Part shown: positions 35,868-43,912 of the stretch, piece after piece
Layout: each line of letters opens with the position of its first letter
Position numbering within the stretch: the first letter of the stretch is position 1
Assembly: GCF_946415235.1 (NCBI RefSeq)
Contig: NZ_CAMKRR010000003.1
Span: forward strand, 1 to 64,000
DNA length: 64,000 nt
Origin: an uncultured Ruminococcus sp.
GTDB lineage: Bacteria; Bacillota; Clostridia; Oscillospirales; Ruminococcaceae
Direction: 5' to 3'
Made by a program: the position numbers and the translations under genes
The notes under the pieces: model-generated
Seen by the model: only the letters and a program-made list of their open reading frames with translations
Databases searched by the model: none
What the model was told of the DNA's origin: nothing

Positions 35868-36368
35868 ATGAAACTAAGAATTGCCGGAACTGTCAACGAT
35901 TCTATCGTTGACGGTCCTGGTATAAGATTTACAGTATTTGTCCAGGGGTGTCCTCATAACTGCAGGGGATGCCACAATCCGCAGACTCATGATTTCAATG
36001 GCGGTACAATTACAGATACAGAGGAACTGCTTGAAAAAATAAAGAGCAATCCGCTGCTGGACGGCGTGACATTCAGCGGCGGAGAGCCTTTTTGTCAGGC
36101 AGGAGCTCTCGCTTCACTGGGGAAGGAGATCAAAAAGCTCGGGCTTAATATTGTAACGTATACGGGCTATACGTTTGAACAGCTCTACAGTTCCCGTGAA
36201 CAAAACAACTGGAACGACCTGCTGAAAGTCACCGATGTCCTTATTGACGGACCATTTATCCTTGAACAGAAGGATTGGGAAATAAAGTTCCGCGGAAGCT
36301 CAAATCAGAGGTATATCGACTGTCAGAAAAGCCTTGAACAAGGCATTGCAGTCGAAACAGAACCATAA
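35868..36368 (+). CDS. nrdG: NrdD-activating radical SAM enzyme
   Basis: 166 residues. Uses a [4Fe-4S] cluster and S-adenosylmethionine to generate the glycyl radical on NrdD. The cluster motif is CPHNCRGCHN (C-x3-C-x2-C) near residue 27, and GVTFSGGEPF is the GGE SAM-binding motif. It follows nrdD by nine bases with AAGGTGATAT as ribosome site and ends at a strong terminator. Confidence 0.95.
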   Translation: MKLRIAGTVNDSIVDGPGIRFTVFVQGCPHNCRGCHNPQTHDFNGGTITDTEELLEKIKSNPLLDGVTFSGGEPFCQAGALASLGKEIKKLGLNIVTYTGYTFEQLYSSREQNNWNDLLKVTDVLIDGPFILEQKDWEIKFRGSSNQRYIDCQKSLEQGIAVETEP

Positions 36369-36372
36369 CCGC

Positions 36373-36400
36373 AAAAAGCAGACCATTTGGTCTGCTTTTT
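36373..36400. terminator. Terminator after nrdG
   Basis: Perfect stem AAAAAGCAGACC / GGTCTGCTTTTT with loop ATTT; works in both directions. Confidence 0.92.
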
Positions 36401-36414
36401 CTTATAAACAAACA

Positions 36415-36434
36415 GGGCAGCCATAAGGCTGCCC
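36415..36434 (-). terminator. Terminator after pnp
   Basis: Stem GGGCAGCC / GGCTGCCC with loop ATAA, followed on the minus strand by TGTTTGTTT. It lies seven bases past the pnp stop. Confidence 0.8.
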
Positions 36435-36441
36435 ATTATTA

Positions 36442-38565
36442 TCAGTTATTTGCTCCGGTCTTTTTAGCTTCGATCTCAGCAAGAGCATCTTTGCGTGAAA
36501 GATTTATCCTGCCCTGACGGTCGATCTCTGTAACCTTTACAACAATCTCGTCACCGATAGAAACAACATCCTCGACCTTTTCAACTCTCTGCTTGTCCAG
36601 CTTGGAGATATGAACAAGTCCGTCCTTACCGGGAGCGATCTCAACAAATGCGCCGAAGTCCATGATCCTTACAACTTTGCCCTTATAGATAGCGCCAACC
36701 TCAGGATCATTAGCGATAGTATTGATGATCTGGAGAGCCTTGTTTGCATTGTCTCCGTCAACGCCGCTGATAAATACATTTCCGTCGTCGCTGATATCGA
36801 TCTTAACGTCGCAGTCAGCCGAGATCTTCTGTATCACCTTACCGCCCTGACCGATAACTTCGCGTATCTTGTCAACAGGTATCTTTGTCTGGAGCATCTT
36901 AGGAGCATACTTATTGACTGTAGGTCTGCTCTCGGGGATAGCCTTGAGCATGATCTCGTCAAGAATATAGATACGAGCCTTTCTTGTTTTCTCAAAAGCC
37001 TGCTTGATGATAGCAGGAGTAAGACCGTCTACCTTGATATCTACCTGTATAGCAGTGATACCCTTATGAGTACCGCCAACCTTGAAGTCCATATCGCCGA
37101 AGAAGTCCTCAAGTCCCTGAATATCCACCATTGTCATGAAATCATCACTGTCGGGAAGAGTGATAAGTCCGCAGGAGATACCTGCAACAGGAGCCTTGAT
37201 CGGAACACCTGCATCCATAAGAGCAAGAGTTGAACCGCAGATAGAGCCCTGTGATGTCGAACCGTTTGAAGAAAGCACTTCGGAAACAAGTCTGAGAGCA
37301 TACGGGAAGTCCTCAACCGAAGGGATAACAGGAGCAAGAGCTCTTTCAGCAAGAGCACCATGACCTATCTCACGGCGTCCGGGACCTCTGCTCGGCTTTG
37401 TTTCGCCAACAGAATAGCTTGGGAAATTGTACTGGTGCATATATCTCTTTGAGTCCTCTTCGTCAAGACCGTCGATCTTCTGACAGTCACTTACAGGACC
37501 AAGTGTACATACTGTAAGTACCTGTGTCTGACCTCTTGTAAAGAGACCCGAACCATGAACGCGGGGGAGTATGCCAACCTCGGCTGCAAGAGGACGGATC
37601 TCGTCGATTCCGCGGCCGTCAACACGCTTGCCTTCGTACAGCCATGCACGAACGATCTTCTTCTGAAGCTTGTAGATGCACTCGTCGATCATGGGGATCT
37701 GCTCGGGATACTTCTCGTCAAAGTTAGCATGGATATCATCTACGATAGGAGCAAGTCTCTCATCACGTACATTCTTATCGTTTGTGTCGAGAGCAACCTT
37801 TACGCGATCCGAAGCGAATGCTTCGATGGCGTCAAACATATCGTGATCAACTTCCATTGACTCAAATGTAAACTTTGGCTTACCGATCTGAGCACGGATA
37901 TCATTGATGAATGCGACCATCTTCTTGATCTCTTCATGACCCTTGAGAATAGCATCAAGCATAGTATCCTCGGGGACCTCGTTAGCGCCTGCCTCGATCA
38001 TAACGATCTTTTCAGCAGTACCTGCAACTGTAAGATTAAGATCAGTCTTAGCTCTCTGTTCAAGAGTAGGATTAAGAACGATCTCGCCGTCAACAAGGCC
38101 GACATTGATACCTGCGATAGGTCCGTTCCACGGGATATCCGATATCGAGATAGCTACCGAAGTTGCGATCATACCTGCAATTTCAGGTGAATTATCAGGC
38201 TCTACAGCCAGTACTGTCATTACAACAGAAACATCGTTTCTCATATCCTTGGGGAAGAGGGGACGGATAGGTCTGTCAACGCAGCGTGATGTAAGTATGG
38301 CCTTCTCGGAAGGCTTGCCCTCACGCTTTGTAAATGAACCGGGGATTCTGCCTACAGAGTAAAGTCTTTCCTCGTAGTCAACGGAAAGAGGGAAGAAATC
38401 GATACCCTCTCTTGGCTTTGCGCTTGCTGTTACGTTTGCCATTACGACAGTTTCGCCGTATCTTACCCAGCATGAACCATTGGAAAGTCCGCAGGTCTTG
38501 CCTGTTTCAACGATGAGCGGTCTGCCAGCATAAGTCGTTTCAAAAGTTCTGTAGTTTTCAAACAT
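36442..38565 (-). CDS. pnp: Polyribonucleotide nucleotidyltransferase (PNPase)
   Basis: 3'-to-5' phosphorolytic exoribonuclease of RNA decay. 707 residues: two RNase PH domains, the second carrying the catalytic stretch GSSTSQGSICGSTLALMDAG (about residue 435 on), then a KH domain (IREVIGQGGKVIQKI, about 560) and an S1 domain (IYKGKVVRIMDFGAFVEI, about 625). ATG 38565 is preferred; the in-frame ATG at 38580 is part of the ATGGAGG ribosome site. It follows rpsO, the conserved bacterial order. A long hairpin in the intergenic leader may allow autoregulation. Confidence 0.96.
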   Translation of the reverse strand: MFENYRTFETTYAGRPLIVETGKTCGLSNGSCWVRYGETVVMANVTASAKPREGIDFFPLSVDYEERLYSVGRIPGSFTKREGKPSEKAILTSRCVDRPIRPLFPKDMRNDVSVVMTVLAVEPDNSPEIAGMIATSVAISISDIPWNGPIAGINVGLVDGEIVLNPTLEQRAKTDLNLTVAGTAEKIVMIEAGANEVPEDTMLDAILKGHEEIKKMVAFINDIRAQIGKPKFTFESMEVDHDMFDAIEAFASDRVKVALDTNDKNVRDERLAPIVDDIHANFDEKYPEQIPMIDECIYKLQKKIVRAWLYEGKRVDGRGIDEIRPLAAEVGILPRVHGSGLFTRGQTQVLTVCTLGPVSDCQKIDGLDEEDSKRYMHQYNFPSYSVGETKPSRGPGRREIGHGALAERALAPVIPSVEDFPYALRLVSEVLSSNGSTSQGSICGSTLALMDAGVPIKAPVAGISCGLITLPDSDDFMTMVDIQGLEDFFGDMDFKVGGTHKGITAIQVDIKVDGLTPAIIKQAFEKTRKARIYILDEIMLKAIPESRPTVNKYAPKMLQTKIPVDKIREVIGQGGKVIQKISADCDVKIDISDDGNVFISGVDGDNANKALQIINTIANDPEVGAIYKGKVVRIMDFGAFVEIAPGKDGLVHISKLDKQRVEKVEDVVSIGDEIVVKVTEIDRQGRINLSRKDALAEIEAKKTGANN

Positions 38566-38607
38566 CTGATTTGCCTCCATTTTATTATATTTCAGAGGAG
38601 AGCTTTT

Positions 38608-38660
38608 AGAAGTTAGAGGTAAAAACCGGAAAAGCCTGCCGGCTCTTGCCTCTGACTTCT
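38608..38660 (-). promoter_or_regulatory. Long stem-loop in the rpsO-pnp intergenic leader
   Basis: Arms at 38608-38622 and 38646-38660 (AGAAGTTAGAGG against CCTCTGACTTCT, one wobble) enclose a small inner CCGG hairpin. In E. coli a comparable pnp leader stem is cut by RNase III and used for autoregulation by PNPase; the same role here is inferred. A second weaker hairpin (AAAGGCAG / CTGCCTTT) lies at 38684-38715. Confidence 0.55.
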
Positions 38661-38726
38661 AATCCCTGCACTCTGATAGACGTAAAGGCAGAAGGGTACA
38701 GCACCCCACTGCCTTTATAAACAAGA

Positions 38727-38993
38727 TTACTTACGGAGACCGAGCTTTTCTACGATAGCACGGTATCTGTTGATATCCTTCTTCTTGAGATATGCAAGAA
38801 GGTTACGTCTGTGACCGACCATCTTAAGAAGACCTCTTCTTGAGTGGTGATCGTTCTTGTGGCTCTTGAGGTGTTCTGTAAGGTCGTTGATTCTTCTTGT
38901 AAGAATAGCGATCTGAACCTCAGGTGAACCTGTGTCGTTTTCATGTGTTCTGTTAGCCTCAATAACGGCTGTCTTTTCATCCTTCAATAACAT
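38727..38993 (-). CDS. rpsO: Small ribosomal subunit protein uS15
   Basis: 88 residues, the standard length. It binds the central domain of 16S rRNA early in 30S assembly. Conserved stretches include [14 protein letters not shown] and [16 protein letters not shown] 38993 follows AGAGGTG with normal spacing; an in-frame start nine bases upstream gives MLQ at the front and is less likely. It is first in the rpsO-pnp unit and has its own promoter about 90 bases upstream. Confidence 0.97.
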   Translation of the reverse strand: MLLKDEKTAVIEANRTHENDTGSPEVQIAILTRRINDLTEHLKSHKNDHHSRRGLLKMVGHRRNLLAYLKKKDINRYRAIVEKLGLRK

Positions 38994-39083
38994 TTGAAGC
39001 ACCTCTTAAATATAAAATATTCCGTCAACTCAGTGGGGGGTGAAAATCGAGGTCAAGCCCCGAACCAAGTACACGGTGATAAT
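38994..39083 (-). promoter_or_regulatory. Possible structured leader of rpsO
   Basis: The roughly 85-base leader contains CGGGG-CTTGA-CCTCG, a short hairpin with a G-U pair next to G-C pairs. A nearby CACCCCCC could pair with the same G run in an alternative fold. S15 often represses its own mRNA through G-U/G-C motifs. This is only a candidate. Confidence 0.35.
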
Positions 39084-39112
39084 ATTATACCATATTATTA
39101 TATATTTGTAAA
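39084..39112 (-). promoter_or_regulatory. Promoter of rpsO-pnp
   Basis: On the minus strand TTTACA (39107-39112), 17-bp spacer, TATAAT (39084-39089). Confidence 0.8.
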
Positions 39113-39216
39113 GCCTTTTTTTCATTTTTTGCGAATTTTTCTTGTATTTTTGTTTATATCACACTCAGGCCACACGCTTTCAGCGGGTGTATATATCGTT
39201 TTATTAAAGAATATAG

Positions 39217-39245
39217 TTGACTATTCCTTTATAATGTGTTAAAAT
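39217..39245 (+). promoter_or_regulatory. Promoter of the PH-domain/FkbM genes
   Basis: TTGACT (39217-39222), 17-bp spacer, TAAAAT (39240-39245), divergent from the rpsO promoter. Confidence 0.8.
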
Positions 39246-39289
39246 ATATGTAGTGAGTTCTAACGGATTAACGGATTGGAGGATCAACC

Positions 39290-39712
39290 ATGAAAAAAAA
39301 TGCTTTTGAATACGTATGGACAGATAAAAAACGTTCAATTTTCGGACTGCCTCTTACTTTTACACGTTATTATCTTACGGAAACAAAATTCATAACACGT
39401 ACAGGCTTCCTCAGTATTGACGAGGATGAGATCGATCTTTACAAGATCACTGATAAAAAGGTCAAATATCCGTTCTTTCAGCGCCTTTTCAACTGCGGGA
39501 CCATAATAATATACAGTCGTGATGCGGATACCCCTTCCAAGGAAGTTCACTGCGTAAAAAATGTAAGGAAGGTCTCTGAACTGATAGACAAATATCTGAA
39601 TATCATGCGCGACAGATACGGAATAAGAGGAAGAGATATGATGGGCTTCCATTCAGGTCACGATCACTTCGACGATTACGACGATACGCACGACGGTGAC
39701 GGAGATTTTTAA
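39290..39712 (+). CDS. Bacterial PH-domain protein with Asp/His-rich tail
   Basis: 140 residues. The core (about 15-105) looks like the bPH_2/DUF304 fold: FTRYYLTETKFITRTGFLSIDEDEIDLYKI, then a strand pattern ending in VRKVSELIDKYLN. The tail (about 119-140) is dense in His and Asp (FHSGHDHFDDYDD), which could bind metal. No membrane segment is present, unlike many bPH proteins. GGAGG precedes the ATG. It is followed 21 bases later by an FkbM-like gene; the link between them is unclear. Confidence 0.7.
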   Translation: MKKNAFEYVWTDKKRSIFGLPLTFTRYYLTETKFITRTGFLSIDEDEIDLYKITDKKVKYPFFQRLFNCGTIIIYSRDADTPSKEVHCVKNVRKVSELIDKYLNIMRDRYGIRGRDMMGFHSGHDHFDDYDDTHDGDGDF

Positions 39713-39733
39713 TTTCAGAGGTGATTGGAAGAA

Positions 39734-40798
39734 ATGCTATCGTTTATTACAGAAAAACAATCCAGCTGGGACAGGCTAAAGGCTGAAGAACGTCCGATAT
39801 TCATCTACGGAATGGGAGACGGCGCATTGAAGATAATGTCCGTTTTCCGTGAGAAGCATATAACTGTAGCAGGTATATTTGCCAGTGACGATTTTGTTCG
39901 CGGACATTCCTTTGAGGGATACCGTGTACATAAGCTTTCTGAGATCGAAGAAGCCGTGGATGACTTTGTTGTTGTACTTGCTTTTGCGGCAGGATACCAG
40001 GAAATAGTTGATAAAGTCATAGAAATTTCCGAAAAGCATACTCTTTATGTACCTGATGTTCCTGTTGTCGGCAAAGGGCTCTTTACGTATGAGTACTGTA
40101 TGGAAAACGCTGATAAGATACAGCAGGTCTATGACAGTCTTGCCGACGATTATTCGCGCAAGGTATACGCAAATATAATCAATTTCAAGATAAGCGGCAA
40201 GATAGAGTACCTTTCCGCAGTAACAACGACAAAGGCGGATATATACAAAAAAATAATAAAGCCTACAATGAACGAGATATACGTTGATCTCGGAGCATAT
40301 AACGGAGACACCATAAAGGAGCTTCTTGAGTTCACTCACGGCAACTATGTTTCCATTTATGCACTTGAGCCCGATAAAAAGAACTTCAAAAAGCTTGCCA
40401 AGTTTATTGACAGGATGTCCCATGTGTATGCCTATAATTCGGCAGCATGGTGTGTAGACGGTGAGCTTCCGTTCGCTGCAAAAGCAGGACGTCAGTCAGC
40501 TATCACAGCAGAATCTGACAATATGATCGGAGCTCTTTCTGTAGACAGTGTTCTGTCAAAGAAGCCTGCCACCATCATCAAAATGGACGTGGAAGGCTTC
40601 GAGCGCGAAGCTATATGGGGTGCAGCTCTTACCATTGCCCACTACGCGCCAAAGCTAATGGTCTCTCTTTATCATCGAAACGAGGATATATTTGAGCTTC
40701 CGCTGCTGATAAAAAAGCTTAATCCTTCTTATAAGCTCTATATAAGGCATCAGCTTTACATTCCAGCGTGGGAAACCAATCTTTACGCAACAATATGA
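39734..40798 (+). CDS. FkbM-family methyltransferase
   Basis: 354 residues in two parts. The N-terminal half (about 15-110) has a Rossmann-like start FIYGMGDGALKIMSVF, as in sugar-nucleotide-binding extensions of this family. The C-terminal half (about 175-350) is the SAM-dependent FkbM domain with YVDLGAYNGDTI as motif I, YALEPDKKNFKKL as motif II and IIKMDVEGFEREA. FkbM enzymes O-methylate sugars or polyketides; the substrate here is unknown. ATG 39734 is chosen with AGGTG upstream; a TTG nine bases earlier is too close to it. Confidence 0.85.
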   Translation: MLSFITEKQSSWDRLKAEERPIFIYGMGDGALKIMSVFREKHITVAGIFASDDFVRGHSFEGYRVHKLSEIEEAVDDFVVVLAFAAGYQEIVDKVIEISEKHTLYVPDVPVVGKGLFTYEYCMENADKIQQVYDSLADDYSRKVYANIINFKISGKIEYLSAVTTTKADIYKKIIKPTMNEIYVDLGAYNGDTIKELLEFTHGNYVSIYALEPDKKNFKKLAKFIDRMSHVYAYNSAAWCVDGELPFAAKAGRQSAITAESDNMIGALSVDSVLSKKPATIIKMDVEGFEREAIWGAALTIAHYAPKLMVSLYHRNEDIFELPLLIKKLNPSYKLYIRHQLYIPAWETNLYATI

Positions 40799-40800
40799 CA

Positions 40801-40836
40801 AAAAGCGATAGACTAAACATCTATCGCTTTTCTTTA
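40801..40836. terminator. Bidirectional terminator after the FkbM gene
   Basis: 12-bp stem AAAAGCGATAGA / TCTATCGCTTTT with TTCTTT following; also serves the converging ABC permease gene. Confidence 0.9.
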
Positions 40837-40839
40837 TGT

Positions 40840-41475
40840 TCATACTTCCTTTTTTTCGTATATACTCACCGATATCAGCCATGAGATAAACAGCATAACA
40901 AAGAATAAACCAAGGGCTGCCATTCCGAATACCGCTGTATTACTGAACAGCTTTGCCATTTTTTCACTGAGCTTTACCGAATCGGAAAGAAGAACAACAG
41001 GAACAAGTCCGCAGATCAATCCAACTATTATCATATAAACGAGCCTGCCCTTCGCAGTTCCGAATTTAAGATTGATCGGAATAGAGATGCATGGCACTGA
41101 AACGCCTATAAGCAGGGAAGTGAGAACCATAAATATTACTTCGTTCAGGCTGCCGTTTTTCATATAATTCATTATACCCATCACAATGCCGATAACAACA
41201 GCAGCAATCAGTGACAAAACAACAACTACAGCATACTTTGAAGAAACGATCTGCTTTTTATCCACAGGCATACACTGTACGTATCTGTCCCAATGACAAA
41301 GTTCATCATATGTCATTTGTCCAAGTGGAAGCATTGCCATCAATACGGGTACGATCATAAGAAACATATTCTGATCGTTAAAAAGCCCAAAAAGTGCAAA
41401 AGCAGGTATTACTATAATTGAAAACTTATTATCCTTGAATATTGTAAGGATCTCTTTAAAAATCAAGCCTTTCAT
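40840..41475 (-). CDS. ABC-2 type permease
   Basis: 211 residues with six predicted membrane helices and a cytoplasmic DELCHWDRYVQCMPVDKKQIVSSKY segment typical of ABC-2 permeases. Its ATG abuts the stop of the ATPase gene, so the two form one transporter under the GntR regulator two genes upstream. By analogy with the YtrA-type operons the system may respond to cell-envelope stress or antibiotics; the substrate is unknown. Confidence 0.85.
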   Translation of the reverse strand: MKGLIFKEILTIFKDNKFSIIVIPAFALFGLFNDQNMFLMIVPVLMAMLPLGQMTYDELCHWDRYVQCMPVDKKQIVSSKYAVVVVLSLIAAVVIGIVMGIMNYMKNGSLNEVIFMVLTSLLIGVSVPCISIPINLKFGTAKGRLVYMIIVGLICGLVPVVLLSDSVKLSEKMAKLFSNTAVFGMAALGLFFVMLFISWLISVSIYEKKEV

Positions 41476-42309
41476 TTATTTGTCCTCCTTAGCCATAAAT
41501 ACGAAAAGATCTTCAATAGTAATTGGTACAGAACTAAATGTTGCAGGTATCTTTTCGGCTTCGGCAATAGCTTCAACGCCGAATTTCCCTACCTTCTTGC
41601 CTCTTATTGCAGACTGATCGAGCTCAGAGAGCTGCTGCTCGGTAACATTTATAAACTTGTATTTCTCAAGAAGTACATCTTTTTCCTCGCACAGCATCAG
41701 CCTGCCGTTATGGATAAACGCGATATAATCGCATATCTTCTCAAGATCGCTTACAATATGTGATGAGATAAGTATCGAATGGTCATCATCACGTGTAAAA
41801 TCGTTAAGTATATCAATTATCTCATCTCTTACAAGCGGATCGAGACCGCTTGTAGGCTCGTCAAGGATAAGAAGCTTGGCATTATGGGATAAAGCAACGG
41901 CAATTCCGAGCTTCATCTTCATTCCCTTTGAAAAATCGGCGAATTTCTTGTCCTTAGGCAGTGAAAAGCTGTCAATATACTTGAAGAACTGCTTTTCATC
42001 CCAGTTTTTAAAGAACTTCTTCATAATTTTATTAACATCCAAAACATTTACCGAGTTTGGAAGTCCGACTTCATCAAGTACGACGCCGATATCGTTTTTG
42101 AGACCGGCATCAAGCTTCCTGCCCATTATATTTATATCGCCGCTGTCAGGCTTTACCATACCCAGAACAGAACGAATAGTCGTACTCTTGCCTGCTCCGT
42201 TTTCACCGATAACTCCCATTATACATCCTCTCGGAAGCGTAAGGGAAATATTATCGAGTTTAAACCCCTTATATTTTTTTGTAAGATTTTTGATCTCCAA
42301 TGCATTCAT
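41476..42309 (-). CDS. ABC transporter ATP-binding protein
   Basis: 277 residues: Walker A GENGAGKST, signature region FSKGMKMKLGIA (Q-less variant), Walker B KLLILDEPTSGLD and H-loop ISSHIVSDLEK. The last 70 residues are an accessory tail. ATG 42309 is chosen because GGAG lies ahead of it inside the end of the GntR gene; the in-frame ATGs upstream lack this. It is cotranscribed with the GntR regulator and the permease. Confidence 0.9.
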   Translation of the reverse strand: MNALEIKNLTKKYKGFKLDNISLTLPRGCIMGVIGENGAGKSTTIRSVLGMVKPDSGDINIMGRKLDAGLKNDIGVVLDEVGLPNSVNVLDVNKIMKKFFKNWDEKQFFKYIDSFSLPKDKKFADFSKGMKMKLGIAVALSHNAKLLILDEPTSGLDPLVRDEIIDILNDFTRDDDHSILISSHIVSDLEKICDYIAFIHNGRLMLCEEKDVLLEKYKFINVTEQQLSELDQSAIRGKKVGKFGVEAIAEAEKIPATFSSVPITIEDLFVFMAKEDK

Positions 42310-42313
42310 AATA

Positions 42314-42688
42314 TCACTCCAATTCATCAATTATATCAAACATATCAATAATATCCTGCTTTGAAAGCTGACACGATACAGCAAGTTTTCGTATTTCATT
42401 CATATGTTCTTCAATAAGCTTAAGGTTATGCTCTTTAAGCATTTCCGTATTCTGTGCTGCAACAAAGCACCCCTTGGCAGGGAGGGTATATATATATCCT
42501 TCTCGTTCAAGCTCATCATAGGCTCTCTTGGTAGTCACAACGCTTATACGAAGGTCTTTCGCAAGAGTCCTTATAGACGGCAGGGATTCATTAGCCGCTA
42601 AATTCCCGCAAATGATCATATCCTTGATCTGATTATAGATCTGATCGTATATCGGTGCACCGCTGCGATTATCAATAAAGATATTCAT
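42314..42688 (-). CDS. GntR-family regulator, YtrA subfamily
   Basis: 124 residues: a winged-helix domain (about 1-75, PIYDQIYNQIKDMIICGNL and LPSIRTLAKDLRISVVTTKRAY) and a short helical tail for dimer formation, the YtrA layout. It leads an operon with an ABC ATPase and permease. A perfect 18-bp palindrome overlaps the -10 box just upstream, so autorepression is very likely. The inducer is unknown. Confidence 0.92.
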   Translation of the reverse strand: MNIFIDNRSGAPIYDQIYNQIKDMIICGNLAANESLPSIRTLAKDLRISVVTTKRAYDELEREGYIYTLPAKGCFVAAQNTEMLKEHNLKLIEEHMNEIRKLAVSCQLSKQDIIDMFDIIDELE

Positions 42689-42704
42689 CTGTGCTCTCCT
42701 TTCT

Positions 42705-42722
42705 TACTGTATATATACAGTA
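42705..42722. promoter_or_regulatory. Operator of the GntR/ABC operon
   Basis: Perfect palindrome TACTGTATATATACAGTA, overlapping the first four bases (in plus order) of the minus-strand -10 hexamer. Placement and symmetry fit a YtrA-type dimer site. Confidence 0.8.
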
Positions 42723-42747
42723 TACACAGTTTTAACAGATTTGTCAA
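42719..42747 (-). promoter_or_regulatory. Promoter of the GntR/ABC operon
   Basis: Minus strand: TTGACA (42742-42747), 17-bp spacer, TATACT (42719-42724). The -10 is covered by the operator. Confidence 0.85.
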
Positions 42748-42768
42748 TACCTTTTCCGAAAAAATTTC

Positions 42769-42803
42769 AAAAAAAATTTCCGCACAGAAAAACTGTACGG
42801 AAA
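42769..42803 (-). terminator. Terminator after pyrB
   Basis: Imperfect stem TTTCCG-x-ACAG / CTGT-x-CGGAAA (42777-42803), followed on the minus strand by eight T residues. Confidence 0.8.
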
Positions 42804-42809
42804 TCAGAA

Positions 42810-43892
42810 CTATATAAGCTTTCTTTCATCACAGTATTCACATTCGAGAAGAGTTTCATCTCCGCTCGAACGGAAGCTTTTCGGAAGGTAAGCTTCGTGA
42901 TTTGTGATGCATTTCGGATTTGAGCATTTCACGCCGCTGAAGACCTTGCCCTTAAGAGTTTCGGATGATTTTTTCTCCTTTAATATGGTCATAATAAGTG
43001 CCATACGCACAAACATACCATATTTAGCTTGCTTGAAATACATTGCTCTCTCATCATCGTCCACATCGACAGTTATCTCATCGACACGGGGCAGGGGATG
43101 CATAACTATCATATCCTTTCTTGCTCCAAGCATCTTCTTTCTGTCAAGGACGTATGTATTCTTCTGAGCAAGATACTCCTCCTCGCTTGCAAAGCGCTCC
43201 TGCTGTATTCTTGTCATATAAAGCACATCAAGACTTCCTATGGCTTCCTCGATGGTTTGAACTTCCTTGTAGCTGCTGCCGTTTGCTTTGATGATATCCT
43301 TTATATAAGCAGGCATGCCGAGTTCATTTGTGGAAATAAAAACAAATTTATTGTCAGAGAACATACTAAGTGCCTTACAGAGAGAATGAACAGTTCTTCC
43401 GTTGAGAAGATCGCCGCACATTCCGATAGTAAGCCCAGAAAGAGTTTTCTTCTCTATTTTAAGAGTAAGGAGATCGGTAAGAGTCTGTGTAGGGTGAAGA
43501 TGACCGCCGTCACCCGCGTTTATAACAGAACAGTCTGCCGTAAGAGAAGCAGCCTTTGCAGCACCTGCGATCGGGTGTCTTATTACAAGGACATCAGAGT
43601 AATTACTTACTATCTTCGTTGTATCCTTGATAGTTTCTCCCTTAGCAACCGATGAATTGGCCGGATTGTCAAATCCAATGATCTGACCTCCGAGGCGTAT
43701 CATCGCTGCCTGAAATGACATCTGAGTTCTTGTGGAGGGCTCATAGAAAAGAGTTGCCATGATCTTTCCGTCGCATACATGAGCGAACTGTTCAGGCGAT
43801 TTGTATATCTCTTCTCCCAGCTCTACAACTTTCTTCCACCATGAAACAGGATAATCATTCAAGTCTATAAGGTGCTGATATTCTGAAAACAT
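42810..43892 (-). CDS. pyrB: Aspartate carbamoyltransferase with fused PyrI-like zinc domain
   Basis: Joins aspartate and carbamoyl phosphate in pyrimidine synthesis. 360 residues. The catalytic part (about 1-315) has EPSTRTQMSFQAA and HPLPRVDEI. The last 45 residues have C-x4-C and C-x2-C pairs 22 residues apart (KCSNPKC, ECEYC), the zinc ribbon of the regulatory subunit PyrI. The nucleotide-binding allosteric part of PyrI is missing. The zinc domain could stabilise the holoenzyme contacts. ATG 43892 follows GGAGG; the in-frame ATG at 43907 precedes that site. Confidence 0.93.
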   Translation of the reverse strand: MFSEYQHLIDLNDYPVSWWKKVVELGEEIYKSPEQFAHVCDGKIMATLFYEPSTRTQMSFQAAMIRLGGQIIGFDNPANSSVAKGETIKDTTKIVSNYSDVLVIRHPIAGAAKAASLTADCSVINAGDGGHLHPTQTLTDLLTLKIEKKTLSGLTIGMCGDLLNGRTVHSLCKALSMFSDNKFVFISTNELGMPAYIKDIIKANGSSYKEVQTIEEAIGSLDVLYMTRIQQERFASEEEYLAQKNTYVLDRKKMLGARKDMIVMHPLPRVDEITVDVDDDERAMYFKQAKYGMFVRMALIMTILKEKKSSETLKGKVFSGVKCSNPKCITNHEAYLPKSFRSSGDETLLECEYCDERKLI

Positions 43893-43912
43893 ATAATTGA
43901 CCTCCATTGATT

